From Ornithinimicrobium cavernae (GTDB taxonomy: Bacteria; Actinomycetota; Actinomycetes; Actinomycetales; Dermatophilaceae), in contig NZ_QDDJ01000005.1 of NCBI RefSeq assembly GCF_003121625.1, positions 247,620 to 311,619 on the forward strand: a stretch of DNA of 64,000 nucleotides, in the 5' to 3' direction. Of the stretch, positions 33,242 to 41,783 are shown one piece after another. The number at the start of each line of letters is the position of its first letter. The stretch's first letter is position 1. The notes below the pieces were generated by a model. The model saw only the letters and a program-made list of their open reading frames with translations. It did no database searches and was not told the origin of the DNA. The position numbers and the translations under genes were made by a program.

Positions 33242-33278
33242 GGCAACGAGTGGCAACTGCTCACAGGAACTCGTTGCC
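33242..33278. repeat. Long inverted repeat between the two TRAP operons
   Basis: GGCAACGAGT (33242-33251) and ACTCGTTGCC (33269-33278) are perfect reverse complements around a 17-base loop; GCGG and CCGC extend the symmetry after small gaps. It lies between the dehydrogenase stop and the second TRAP operon. It may be a terminator-like hairpin or an operator; no T-tract follows. Confidence 0.6.
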
Positions 33279-33347
33279 GACCGCTATGAATACACGTCAG
33301 GACGGTTCACCCCATCCGCCGTCCAACCGTGTCAAAGGAGATCCCCC

Positions 33348-34373
33348 ATGCGGACCACGTCCCGACTTGCGCTCACCGGCATCGCCACCGTCGCGGCCCT
33401 CACCCTTGCCGCGTGCGGCGGCTCCGGTGGAGGGTCCGACTCCGCTGCGGGCGGTGACGGCAAGACCATGAAGCTCGCCCTGAACCAGAACGAGGAGCAC
33501 CCCTCCTTCATCGCGCTGGAGGCGTTCGGCGAGGAGCTGAGCGAGGCCACCGACGGTCGCTGGGACATCGAGGTGTACCCGAACGCGACGCTCGGTGCCC
33601 AGGACGAGACGATCCAGCTCGTCAGCGACGGTGGCGTCGACCTGTCGATCGTCTCCGCCCCGCAGCTGGAGAACCTGAACAAGGACTTCGTCATCTTCAG
33701 CCTGCCCACGGTCTTTGACTCGGTCGAGTCGCAGATGGCTGTCATCAACGACCCCGCGGTCGTGGGCGACGTCTACGGCAGCCTCGAGGAGAGCCACAGC
33801 TTCTCCGTGATCGGCGGCATCACGCAGGGTGCGCGCAGCTTCTACGTCAAGGACGGCCCCGTCGAGACGCCCGCCGACCTGGAGGGCAAGAAGATCCGGG
33901 TCCAGGAGAGCCCGGTCTTCATCGCGATGATCGAGGCCCTCGGTGCCTCCCCGACCCCGATGGCCTACGGCGAGGTCTACACCGGCCTGCAGTCCGGCGT
34001 CATCGACGGCGCGGAGAACAACGAGGTCTCCTACTTCACCCAGAAGCACTTCGAGGTCGCCCCGTACTTCTCCTACACCAACCACCTGGTCGGTGCCGAC
34101 TTCCTGATCGCCAACACCGGCGTCCTCGACTCCATGACCGAGGAGGACCGGGCGGCCTTCGACGAGGCCTGGCAGAACACGGCGGACAACCACACCCAGC
34201 TGTGGGGCGAGGCCACCGAGAAGGCCATCACCGACGCGGAGGCCGGCGGGGCCACCTTCAACGAGGTCGACGCCCAGGCGTTCACCGACGCCCTGTCGCC
34301 GCTGATCGACCAGTTCGTCACCAGCGACTCCCAGCGCGCCCTGTACGACGCCATCGCCGCTGCCACGGAGTAG
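33348..34373 (+). CDS. dctP: TRAP transporter solute-binding lipoprotein (DctP family), system 2
   Basis: 341 residues with lipobox LAAC at about residue 23 and a Gly/Ser linker. DctP features include NEEHPSFIALEAFGEELSE, EGKKIRVQESPVFIAMIEALGASP and GVIDGAENNEVSY. It is only moderately similar to system 1's receptor, so the two systems probably bind different though related acids. AAAGGAG precedes the ATG. Confidence 0.93.
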   Translation: MRTTSRLALTGIATVAALTLAACGGSGGGSDSAAGGDGKTMKLALNQNEEHPSFIALEAFGEELSEATDGRWDIEVYPNATLGAQDETIQLVSDGGVDLSIVSAPQLENLNKDFVIFSLPTVFDSVESQMAVINDPAVVGDVYGSLEESHSFSVIGGITQGARSFYVKDGPVETPADLEGKKIRVQESPVFIAMIEALGASPTPMAYGEVYTGLQSGVIDGAENNEVSYFTQKHFEVAPYFSYTNHLVGADFLIANTGVLDSMTEEDRAAFDEAWQNTADNHTQLWGEATEKAITDAEAGGATFNEVDAQAFTDALSPLIDQFVTSDSQRALYDAIAAATE

Positions 34374-34481
34374 CCGGCGGCCGCAGCCACCACAGCGAGG
34401 GGGCGCCCGACGCCAGTCGTCGGCCAGCGCCCCCTCGCCGTACCCCGAAGTCCCACCCGCGAGCGGTAGCCAGGAGGCACC

Positions 34482-35084
34482 ATGAGCACCGACCCGACAG
34501 CACAGGGGGCCGACGATGCCTCCCCGGACGAGGTCTCCCCAGGGCCTGTCCGCTGGCAGCCGCTGATGGCGGTCCTGCGGACCGTGCGGCGCGTCGTGGA
34601 CCGCATCCTCGCGGGACTCTGCATCGTCATCTTCACCGCCCTGGTCGTCATCGTGGCCTGGCAGGTCTTCACCCGTGAGATCGGCAACTACTCGGCGCCG
34701 TGGACCGAGGAGGCGGCCCGCTACACGTTCGTGGTGCTGGCGCTCGTCGCTGCCGCCTACGTCTTCTCCGAGCGCGGCCACATCGCGGTCGAGATGCTCG
34801 TCGAGAGGCTGCCCCAGCGCGGCCAGCTGGTCATGGGCGTGCTCATCGAGCTGATCGTCATCGCCTTCACCCTCTTCACCTTCGTATGGGGCGGCTGGCG
34901 CATCTCGCAGAACGCCTGGGAGCAGCAGCTGTCGACGCTCCCGGTCACCGTGGGTCAGATCTACCTCGTGATGCCGCTGGCCGGCGTCCTCATCACCTTC
35001 TACTCGGTGTACTACGTGCTCGGCATCCTCGCCGGTGCCGAGCGGCCCACGCCCGAGCTCGACGAGAACGCGGAGGCCATCTGA
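34482..35084 (+). CDS. dctQ: TRAP transporter small permease subunit (DctQ family), system 2
   Basis: 200 residues with a 35-residue hydrophilic N-terminal extension, then four hydrophobic segments. VAWQVFTREIGNYSAPWTEE is the DctQ signature region. CAGGAGG is the ribosome site. The 108-base gap after the receptor gene contains the short inverted repeat GGGGGCGCCC...GGGCGCCCCC-like sequence near 34400-34430 (GAGGGGGCGCC and GGCGCCCCCTC), which may be an intercistronic hairpin raising receptor levels. Confidence 0.92.
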   Translation: MSTDPTAQGADDASPDEVSPGPVRWQPLMAVLRTVRRVVDRILAGLCIVIFTALVVIVAWQVFTREIGNYSAPWTEEAARYTFVVLALVAAAYVFSERGHIAVEMLVERLPQRGQLVMGVLIELIVIAFTLFTFVWGGWRISQNAWEQQLSTLPVTVGQIYLVMPLAGVLITFYSVYYVLGILAGAERPTPELDENAEAI

Positions 35085-35085
35085 C

Positions 35086-36414
35086 ATGGACACCCCGGTC
35101 CTGATCGCCACGATCGTCCTCATCGGGGGCATGGCCCTCTTCATCGCGATGGGCCTGCCGGTCGCCTATGCCATGGGGCTCCCCTCGGCCATCGCCATCG
35201 TCATCCTGCTCAACTACGACAACGCGGCGCTCACCTCGGCCCAGCGCATCCTCGCCGGGAGCAACTCCTTCCCCCTCCTGGCCATCCCGTTCTTCATTCT
35301 CGCCGGCGGCCTGATGAACACAGGAGGGATAGCCCAGCGGCTGATCGACCTGGCGCTGGTGGTCTCGGGGCGGTTGCCCGCCTCGCTCGCCCAGACGACC
35401 GTCGTGGCCAACACGCTCTTCGGCACCGTCTCCGGCGCGTCGGTCGCCTCGGCCGCCGCGGTCGGCACCGTCCTGAGCCCCCCGATGCGCCAGGCCGGTT
35501 ACGACCCGCGGTTCTCGGCCATGGTCAACGCGGTGTCCTCGCCGGCCGGCATGCTCCTGCCCCCGAGCAACACGTTCATCGTCTACTCCCTGGTGTCCGG
35601 CTCCTCGATCGCCGCGCTGTTCATGGCGGGTGTCGGCCCCGGCCTCGTGTGGGCACTGGTCTGCCTCATCATGGTGGCGATCTACGCCCGCAAGCACCCG
35701 GAGCTGAAGGACCACGGTGAGCGGCCGACGCTCGGGCAGGCCCTGCTCGTGGTCCTCCGGGCGGTCCCCGCCCTGCTCATGATCGTCGTGGTCATCGGCG
35801 GCATCCTCGCGGGCATCTTCACCGCGACCGAGTCCGCGGTCATCGCGGTGCTCTACTGCCTCGCCCTGGGCCTGCTCCAGCGCACCCTGCCGGTCCGCTC
35901 CCTGCCGGGTGTGGTCCTCGAGGCCGCCAAGGTGACGGGCATCATCATGCTGCTCATCGGCATGTCGGGCGTCCTGGGCTGGGTCCTGTCCTTCGCCCGG
36001 CTCCCGCAGCTGGTCGCGGAGAGCCTGCTGGGCCTGACCGACAGCAAGGTCGTGATCATCCTGATCATCATGGTGGTCCTGCTGCTGGCCGGCACGGTGA
36101 TGGACCCGACCCCGGCCATCCTGATCTTCACCCCGATCTTCCTGCCGGTGGTCACCGAGCTGGGGATCAGCGTGATCCACTTCGGCGCGATGATGGTGTT
36201 CAACATGTGCCTGGGCAACATCTCCCCGCCGATCGGCAACAACCTGTTCGTGGCCGCCCGCGTCGGGGACGTGCGCCTCGAGGGGCTGATCGCCAAGCTG
36301 TGGCCGTTCTTCTGGGCGCTCGTCGCTGCGCTGTTCGTCGTGGCCTTCGTGCCGCAGCTGTCCGAGTGGCTGCCGACGACCCTCGGCCTGATGGACCTGC
36401 CGGCCGGGCAGTGA
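35086..36414 (+). CDS. dctM: TRAP transporter large permease subunit (DctM family), system 2
   Basis: 442 residues from the ATG at 35086, directly after the DctQ stop. About 12 hydrophobic segments, with PFFILAGGLMNTGGIAQRL, SGASVASAAAVGTVLSPPM, LPPSNTFIVYSLVSG and CLGNISPPIGNNLFVAARV. The PPSN in place of PPSI is common in one branch of DctM. It completes a second TRAP importer. Confidence 0.95.
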   Translation: MDTPVLIATIVLIGGMALFIAMGLPVAYAMGLPSAIAIVILLNYDNAALTSAQRILAGSNSFPLLAIPFFILAGGLMNTGGIAQRLIDLALVVSGRLPASLAQTTVVANTLFGTVSGASVASAAAVGTVLSPPMRQAGYDPRFSAMVNAVSSPAGMLLPPSNTFIVYSLVSGSSIAALFMAGVGPGLVWALVCLIMVAIYARKHPELKDHGERPTLGQALLVVLRAVPALLMIVVVIGGILAGIFTATESAVIAVLYCLALGLLQRTLPVRSLPGVVLEAAKVTGIIMLLIGMSGVLGWVLSFARLPQLVAESLLGLTDSKVVIILIIMVVLLLAGTVMDPTPAILIFTPIFLPVVTELGISVIHFGAMMVFNMCLGNISPPIGNNLFVAARVGDVRLEGLIAKLWPFFWALVAALFVVAFVPQLSEWLPTTLGLMDLPAGQ

Positions 36415-36470
36415 CCACGGGGTATGCCGCTCTGCCGGCTCGGGCGGGGACGCTCGCCCGGCGTTGACCG

Positions 36471-36545
36471 GCCTGGGTCAGAGCCGCAGGCTCAGCCTCA
36501 GCTCGCTCAGGGCGGCCTGGGTCAGGGCCGCCTGGGTCAGGGCCG
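36471..36545. repeat. Short direct repeats after the second dctM
   Basis: GCCTGGGTCAGRGCCG occurs at 36471-36486, 36515-36530 and 36530-36545; the last two are in tandem with a 15-base period. The third copy covers the last codons of the convergent YdeI-like gene. Probably slippage-generated sequence; no function is implied. Confidence 0.7.
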
Positions 36546-36974
36546 TACGGACTCCAGGATCTTGGCGATCCGCCGGTCCCTGGTCTCCGGCTTCTTGGCC
36601 TCGGCGACGGCGCGGGCGTGCTCCTTGCGCTGGCTGTAGGACAGTGCCTCGAAGGCGGCCTTGGCATCGGGCTCGGCGGCCAGCGCCTGGGCCAGCTCCG
36701 GCGGCACCTCGACCGTGCGCTCCGTGGTGTCCAGGGCGATCGTGGCCGTCACCTCCTGGCCGATGTCGACACCCAGGGCGGCCCGGGCGGCCTTGGAGAA
36801 CCCGATGCAGTTTCTGCCGTCCATCCGGGCGACCCGCAGGCGCTGGCTCCTCCCGTCGATGGTGACGACGACGGGTGGGTTCTTCACGGAGGCGAGACCG
36901 GCCACCTGCTCATCGGTGAGGAAGATGGCGCACGCCGGGCCGAAGGGCTCAAGGGTCGTCTGCAGCTGGAGCAC
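36537..36974 (-). CDS. YdeI/OmpD-associated family protein with DUF1905 domain
   Basis: 145 residues. An N-terminal DUF1905-like beta domain (VVVTIDGRSQRLRVARMDGRNCIGFSK is split between its strands) is followed by the YdeI C-terminal helix pair with FEALSYSQRKEHARAVAEAKKPETRDRRI. Members have been linked to stress and bacteriocin tolerance, but no biochemical role is settled. It stands alone, convergent with dctM. Confidence 0.87.
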   Translation of the reverse strand: MLQLQTTLEPFGPACAIFLTDEQVAGLASVKNPPVVVTIDGRSQRLRVARMDGRNCIGFSKAARAALGVDIGQEVTATIALDTTERTVEVPPELAQALAAEPDAKAAFEALSYSQRKEHARAVAEAKKPETRDRRIAKILESVRP

Positions 36975-37045
36975 GGCACCAACCTAACGGCCCGGCGTGG
37001 GGAGCGCCAGGAACGCTGCCCCGGGGGTGACTCCTCTGCCGCGGG

Positions 37046-39364
37046 TCAGTCCACCCACGCGTCCTGGACGGTGCGGGTGAGGCGGGACCCGTCGGTGCCC
37101 GTGACGGTCAGCCGCAGGTCGACCGGACCCGACCCGCGCACCGGTGTGACCGTCCACGACCCGTCGATGGCCCGGGCTGGCTGCCGCTGCCAGGACGCTC
37201 CGCCGTTCCGGGAGATCTCGGCCGTGACCGCGGTGCCGGCCACGTCGGTCTGGTCGAGCCGCCACGGCGTGATGACCAGCTGGGCGCCGGGCACGCGCTG
37301 GGAGTGTTCGTCGACCGGATACGTGACCCGCACGTCGGTGAGCGGCAGGGCCGTCGGTGTCGGTCCGGAGTGCGGCGTGGTGCTGAACTCCCAGACGGAG
37401 GTGACCGACGTGGAGTTCCGCCAGAGCACCTCGTCGTGCGACGTGGTGAGCTCGATGCGCCAGTCCGACGGGCCGGGACCATCGGCCGCGAAGATGCCGT
37501 AGCCGGTGAAGTCTGGGGCCAGGACCACCCCGTCCCGCGTCACCGACCCGGTGCGCGCGAAGCGGCCGTTCAGAGCATGGCCGTCACCGTCGGTCGCGCC
37601 GAGGCGCAGCCGCACCTCGTCCTCGGCCGTGGTGGCCGGTGCCCGGAAGTCGGTCGCCGGGGTGTCGCCCTGCAGGCCCGAGCCGACGGAGCCGTCGAAC
37701 CAGTGGGAGGTGGCGCGGGTCGTGGCACCCGCGTAGGTGGTGATCGGGGAACGGGCCGTCAGCGTGAAGCTGTCGACGACCGTCTGCTCCCAGGCGCTGC
37801 CGTTGTCGATCACGTAGTCGGTGCGTGTCGACCCCGGCTCGATGAAGTCGTAGACGGGCGCCAGGAGGCAGCGGCACGGCTCCTGCGGTGCCCGCGCCTC
37901 GAGCATCAGGATGCTGGATCCGTCGGTCTGGAAGTGCTGCTCGACCGCGGTCAGGTCCTCCTCGGCCAGACCGGGGAACGGGTCGGCCACGATCGTGGGG
38001 AAGGCGTCGATGACGTCATAGAGGTAGTCGGGGTAGGGGTCGGCCCGGAGCAGCATCGGTGCGGAGCCGCCGCTCGCGCGGGTGCGCTCGAGGGCGCGCG
38101 CGGCGTCCTCGGAGGGCAGGGTGAGCACGGGCAGGCTCGTCCACACCACCGGGTTGGTCAGGCCCTCGCCGGCCGGCGCGACCAGGACGGCCCGGGCTCC
38201 GGCCTCCTGCGCCGCAGCGATCTCCTGGCCCAGCGCCCGGCTGGCCGTGAGCAGCACGGTGTCGCCGGGGCGGGAGCCCTCCAGCCCGACGTGCAGGCGG
38301 GTCTGCCCCTCGATGGCCGGTGCGTCCAGCGGGTTCAGGTGGCGCACGGCCAGGGGCAGCGGCTCACCGGTGCCCAGGACCGTGGCGTCCACCACCGGCT
38401 CGGTGCTGCGGATCCACGGGTAGAAGCTGAACACGCCGTCGGTGACCGGCCCGCTGGGGATGACCGAGACCTGGGCGACGGTGCTCCCCTGGGGGAACAC
38501 GACGGTCGCGGCCATCAGCGGTGCGTTGCCCTCGATGCCCCGCTGCCAGCCCAGGACGACGCTGGACTGGGCGCTGGGCCGGGGCGTGGCCAGCGCCAGC
38601 GGCTCACCGTCGCGGGCGTCCACGGTGACGGTGAGCGGCTCGCCGGCCGTGACCGTGAACTCGGGGTCACCGCCGAAGGTCAGCTCCTCGGCGTGCTTCC
38701 GGGACGCGTCCAGCGTCGTGACCTCGCCGATCATGCTGTAGGTGCCCGGAGGGAGGTAGAACGTGCGGCCCTCGGCAGCGCTGACGGAGAAGGCGATGTA
38801 GCCGTTGGCCTCGTAGGGCTCGCAGTGGAAGTCCATCAGGGTGAAGCGCCCCGGCGCCGCGCCGCCGCGGCGGTCCACGGCGTTGATGGTGACCGGCACC
38901 TTGCCGGGCGCGGGAGCGGTGGGGTTGGCGTTGGCCGGGTCACGGCAGTAGTCCGGTGTGGTGACCTCGGTGGCCGCCGGGCCCGGCTGGGCCAGGAGGG
39001 TCGTGTCCTCGCCGACGGTCCGGGCGACGGGTGTGCTGTCACCGGCCGCGGCGGTCACGTCCGTGGTGTGCACCGAGGTGAGGGTCGCGTCGTCGGTGGA
39101 GGTCAGGACGAGGTGCCCCTCGTGGTGCACCGTGCGCACGACCGGCGAGTCAGCCGCGGTGCCGGCGCCGATCCCGGCGGGCCGCCCGCCCTCCAGGAGC
39201 ATCTCCGCGCCCACCTCCTCGTCGAGCTCGTCGCCCGCGGCGACGACGCGATCGGGTTGCGCGGCAGCCTGATCCGGCGGGGCGCCGACGGAGGGGCCGG
39301 CCAGGCCGGCGAGCAGGAGCGCTCCGCTCAGGGTGGCGAGGACGCGCGTCCGGGTGGAAGTCAT
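37046..39364 (-). CDS. Secreted protein resembling the non-catalytic C-terminal part of S8 peptidases
   Basis: 772 residues with a Sec signal peptide (hydrophobic stretch near residues 10-28). No Asp/His/Ser subtilisin catalytic motifs are seen. A PA-like segment with GDTVLLTASRALGQEIAAAQ and GARAVLVAPAGEGL lies at about residues 365-405, followed by beta-rich modules such as those trailing actinobacterial S8 peptidases, for example RTDYVIDNGSAWEQTVVDSF. It may be an exported binding or protease-accessory protein, or derive from a peptidase that lost its catalytic domain. It is divergent from a TrmB/LuxR-like regulator. Confidence 0.65.
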   Translation of the reverse strand: MTSTRTRVLATLSGALLLAGLAGPSVGAPPDQAAAQPDRVVAAGDELDEEVGAEMLLEGGRPAGIGAGTAADSPVVRTVHHEGHLVLTSTDDATLTSVHTTDVTAAAGDSTPVARTVGEDTTLLAQPGPAATEVTTPDYCRDPANANPTAPAPGKVPVTINAVDRRGGAAPGRFTLMDFHCEPYEANGYIAFSVSAAEGRTFYLPPGTYSMIGEVTTLDASRKHAEELTFGGDPEFTVTAGEPLTVTVDARDGEPLALATPRPSAQSSVVLGWQRGIEGNAPLMAATVVFPQGSTVAQVSVIPSGPVTDGVFSFYPWIRSTEPVVDATVLGTGEPLPLAVRHLNPLDAPAIEGQTRLHVGLEGSRPGDTVLLTASRALGQEIAAAQEAGARAVLVAPAGEGLTNPVVWTSLPVLTLPSEDAARALERTRASGGSAPMLLRADPYPDYLYDVIDAFPTIVADPFPGLAEEDLTAVEQHFQTDGSSILMLEARAPQEPCRCLLAPVYDFIEPGSTRTDYVIDNGSAWEQTVVDSFTLTARSPITTYAGATTRATSHWFDGSVGSGLQGDTPATDFRAPATTAEDEVRLRLGATDGDGHALNGRFARTGSVTRDGVVLAPDFTGYGIFAADGPGPSDWRIELTTSHDEVLWRNSTSVTSVWEFSTTPHSGPTPTALPLTDVRVTYPVDEHSQRVPGAQLVITPWRLDQTDVAGTAVTAEISRNGGASWQRQPARAIDGSWTVTPVRGSGPVDLRLTVTGTDGSRLTRTVQDAWVD

Positions 39365-39444
39365 GGGGGCTCCATCTGACGGTCAGGGGCGGGGGCTGCG
39401 AGCCATCATGGCCCGCGAGCGGACACGCTGTCCCATCATCTGGT

Positions 39445-39475
39445 GTCTGATGCAAGATAATGTCGTGCATCAGAC
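39445..39475. promoter_or_regulatory. Perfect 10-bp-arm palindrome in the divergent promoter region
   Basis: GTCTGATGCA (39445-39454) and TGCATCAGAC (39466-39475) are perfect reverse complements around 11 bases. The loop contains GATAAT (39456-39461), a good -10 box for the regulator gene. A protein bound here would block that promoter and probably the divergent one, so it is a strong candidate autoregulatory operator. Confidence 0.7.
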
Positions 39476-40520
39476 ATCGGAGGAGGCCTGGGCGGCGCTG
39501 GGCCTGGACACCGCGGACCACGCCGTCTACCTCACCGTCCTGGAGGGTGCGGACCGGGAAGCGGTCGTGACCGCGCGCACCGGCCAGGACGAGGAGGCCG
39601 TCGCCCGGTCGCTGGCCAGGCTCCGAGGCCTCGGCCTGGTGGGCTCGGGGGCGGACGGCGGCGTGGTCGCGGGAGAGCCCGCGCTGACGCTGCGGCGGGC
39701 CGCGGGTCGCCTCCACAGCCTGGCGGGGGAGCTGCTCACCGAGTCCGCCGACCTCCAGGCGCTCCACGACCGGGCCCACGGTCCGGACCGCAACCAGCCG
39801 GACCTGCGCGTGCTCGCGTCGCTGCAGGAGACCCAGCGGGCCTTCGCCGACCTGCTGGCCGGTGCCGAGCGCGAGGTGCTCGCCTGTGTCAAGCCACCGT
39901 TCCTGGCGACGGGTGACTTCTCCGACGACGAGCACGACCAGCTGGACCGGGGCGTGGTCTACCGCGTCGTCTACGACCCGGAGGCGGTGGAGGCCATCGG
40001 CGGGCCGGAGCTGCTGGCCTCCTTCGTCAGGGCGGGGGAGCAGGCCCGGGTCACCGATGCGATCCCGCTCAAGATGTTCCTGGTCGACGGCACCCGGGCG
40101 CTCCTGCCGCTGGCCGGGGACGAGGGCGTCGAGGACGGCGGTGCCCTCCTGGTGACCAGCCCCGGACTGGTGTCGGCCCTGGTGGCCCTGTTCGAGTCGG
40201 TATGGGTGCGTGCCTGGGACCTGCAGGCGCCCGCCCCGCCCAGTGGGCTGGCTCTCGACGACCGGGACCGGCAGATCATCTCGGCGCTGCGCATCGGCGC
40301 CACCGACGACGCGATCGCCCGGCGCCTCGGCGTCACGCCCCGGACGGTGGGCCGCCGCCTGGCCCGGCTGCTGGAGCTGACCGGTGCCGCGACCCGCTTC
40401 CAGCTCGGCTGGCGGCTGGCGGTCCTCAGCGAGGAGACCCAGGAGGACCCTGCGGCCACCGGGCCCTCATCCGGAGTTGGTAGGCTGCCCCACACGACAC
40501 GCGCTCCGGGGTCGGTGTAA
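39450..40520 (+). CDS. TrmB-like/LuxR-type HTH regulator
   Basis: About 356 residues from the ATG at 39450, or 351 from a GTG at 39465 that would suit leaderless translation from the GATAAT box. The N-terminus resembles a TrmB winged helix (LGLDTADHAVYLTVLEGADR, EAVARSLARLRGLGLV). The middle 200 residues are a ligand or dimer domain, and near the end is a LuxR-like HTH (IGATDDAIARRLGVTPRTVG). Such regulators often sit beside secreted peptidase genes. Its last codons run into the FMN riboswitch. Confidence 0.82.
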   Translation: MQDNVVHQTSEEAWAALGLDTADHAVYLTVLEGADREAVVTARTGQDEEAVARSLARLRGLGLVGSGADGGVVAGEPALTLRRAAGRLHSLAGELLTESADLQALHDRAHGPDRNQPDLRVLASLQETQRAFADLLAGAEREVLACVKPPFLATGDFSDDEHDQLDRGVVYRVVYDPEAVEAIGGPELLASFVRAGEQARVTDAIPLKMFLVDGTRALLPLAGDEGVEDGGALLVTSPGLVSALVALFESVWVRAWDLQAPAPPSGLALDDRDRQIISALRIGATDDAIARRLGVTPRTVGRRLARLLELTGAATRFQLGWRLAVLSEETQEDPAATGPSSGVGRLPHTTRAPGSV

Positions 40521-40625
40521 TTCCGAACCGGCGGTGACAGTCCGCGACCCGACCGCAGCCAGCGGCCGGTTGACCCGGTGGAACTCCGGGACCGACGGTG
40601 AGAGTCCGGACGGGAGGCAGCGCGC
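40501..40625 (+). promoter_or_regulatory. FMN riboswitch (RFN element) upstream of ribD
   Basis: The conserved segments occur in order: GGGTCGGTGTAATTCCGAAC, CCGGCGGTGACAGTCCGCGACCC (split here as CGGCGGTGACAGTCC then GCGACCC), CCGGTGGAACTCCGGGACCGAC, and GGTGAGAGTCCGGACGGGAGGC. GCGC at both ends closes helix P1. About 125 bases of expression platform follow, with GACGG/CCGTC able to form a hairpin, before ribD. FMN binding should reduce expression of the riboflavin operon. A likely -10 (TAGGCT, 40481-40486) lies inside the upstream gene. Confidence 0.95.
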
Positions 40626-40751
40626 ACGTCGACGGAGGACCGTCGGCGTCCGGGTCCTGACGACCCGAGACGTCCCGCCGGTGTCCCTCCCGTTGGCGTA
40701 TCCGCGTCTCCCACGTTTGCTCCGGAGCCTTCACAGGACGGAGCGGACGCA

Positions 40752-41780
40752 GTGACCACGCACACCGAGCACCTCGAGCTGGCGCTCGCCTGCGCCCGGC
40801 AGGGGCCGGCGCGCGACCCCAACCCCCGCGTCGGCTGCGTCCTCGTCGACGCCGACGGGCAGGTCGTCGCCCGGGGCCACCACGCCGGTGCCGGCACCCC
40901 GCACGCCGAGGTGGCCGCGCTGACCGCAGCCGGTCCGCGGGCCCGGGGCACCACGGCATACGTCACCCTCGAACCCTGCAACCACCACGGCCGCACCGGC
41001 CCCTGCGCCCAGGCCCTCCACCGGGCCGGCGTGGCCGGGGTCGTGTATGCCGTGGCGGACCCCACCGCGCGGGCCGCCGGGGGAGCGGCGTGGCTGGCCG
41101 GGCAGGGCGTGCGGGTCGAGCAGCAGGACCACCCCGGTGCGGCGGAGCTGGTGGCCGACTGGGCCCGCGCCGCGGTGCTCGGTCGTCCCCACGTGACGTG
41201 GAAGGTGGCCAGCACCCTGGACGGCCGGGTCGCCGCCGCCGACGGGACCAGCCGCTGGATCACCTCGGCGCCGGCCCGGCAGGACGGCCACGACCTGCGC
41301 GCCCGCGTGGACGCGATCGTGGTCGGCACCGGGACCGCACGCACCGACGACCCGGCGCTGACCGCCCGGGGCGCGGACGGCACCGAGCTGGCTGACCAGC
41401 CGCTGCGCGTCGTCGTCGGCAAGAGCGACCTGGCGCCCGGAGCACGGCTCACCTCCGGCACGACGCCGGCCCTGCAGCTACGCACCCACGACCCGGTGGA
41501 GGTGCTCGCCACCCTGGCGGAGCGGGGCGTGCACTCGGTCCTGCTCGAGGGCGGCCCGACGCTCGCCGGAGCCTTCTGGGCCGCCGGCTGCGTCGACGAG
41601 CTGCTCGTCTACCTGGCTCCCGCCCTGCTGGGTGCCGGACCGTCCGCCGTCCCCGACCTCGGCATCGCCACCGTCACCGACACCGCGCGCCTCGACCTCG
41701 TCGACGTCGCACGGGTCGGCCCCGACCTGCGGCTGCGCCTCGTGCCGCTCACCACACCCCACCCCCACCAGGAGGACTGA
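40752..41780 (+). CDS. ribD: Bifunctional riboflavin deaminase/reductase
   Basis: 342 residues from a GTG. The deaminase domain has HAEVAAL and EPCNHHGRTGPC zinc motifs; the reductase domain starts at about residue 140 with VTWKVASTLDGRVAAADGTS and has EGGPTLAGAFW. It performs the second and third steps of riboflavin synthesis, deaminating the pyrimidinone and reducing the ribosyl group. First gene of the rib operon, under the FMN riboswitch. Confidence 0.97.
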   Translation: MTTHTEHLELALACARQGPARDPNPRVGCVLVDADGQVVARGHHAGAGTPHAEVAALTAAGPRARGTTAYVTLEPCNHHGRTGPCAQALHRAGVAGVVYAVADPTARAAGGAAWLAGQGVRVEQQDHPGAAELVADWARAAVLGRPHVTWKVASTLDGRVAAADGTSRWITSAPARQDGHDLRARVDAIVVGTGTARTDDPALTARGADGTELADQPLRVVVGKSDLAPGARLTSGTTPALQLRTHDPVEVLATLAERGVHSVLLEGGPTLAGAFWAAGCVDELLVYLAPALLGAGPSAVPDLGIATVTDTARLDLVDVARVGPDLRLRLVPLTTPHPHQED

Positions 41781-41783
41781 CAC

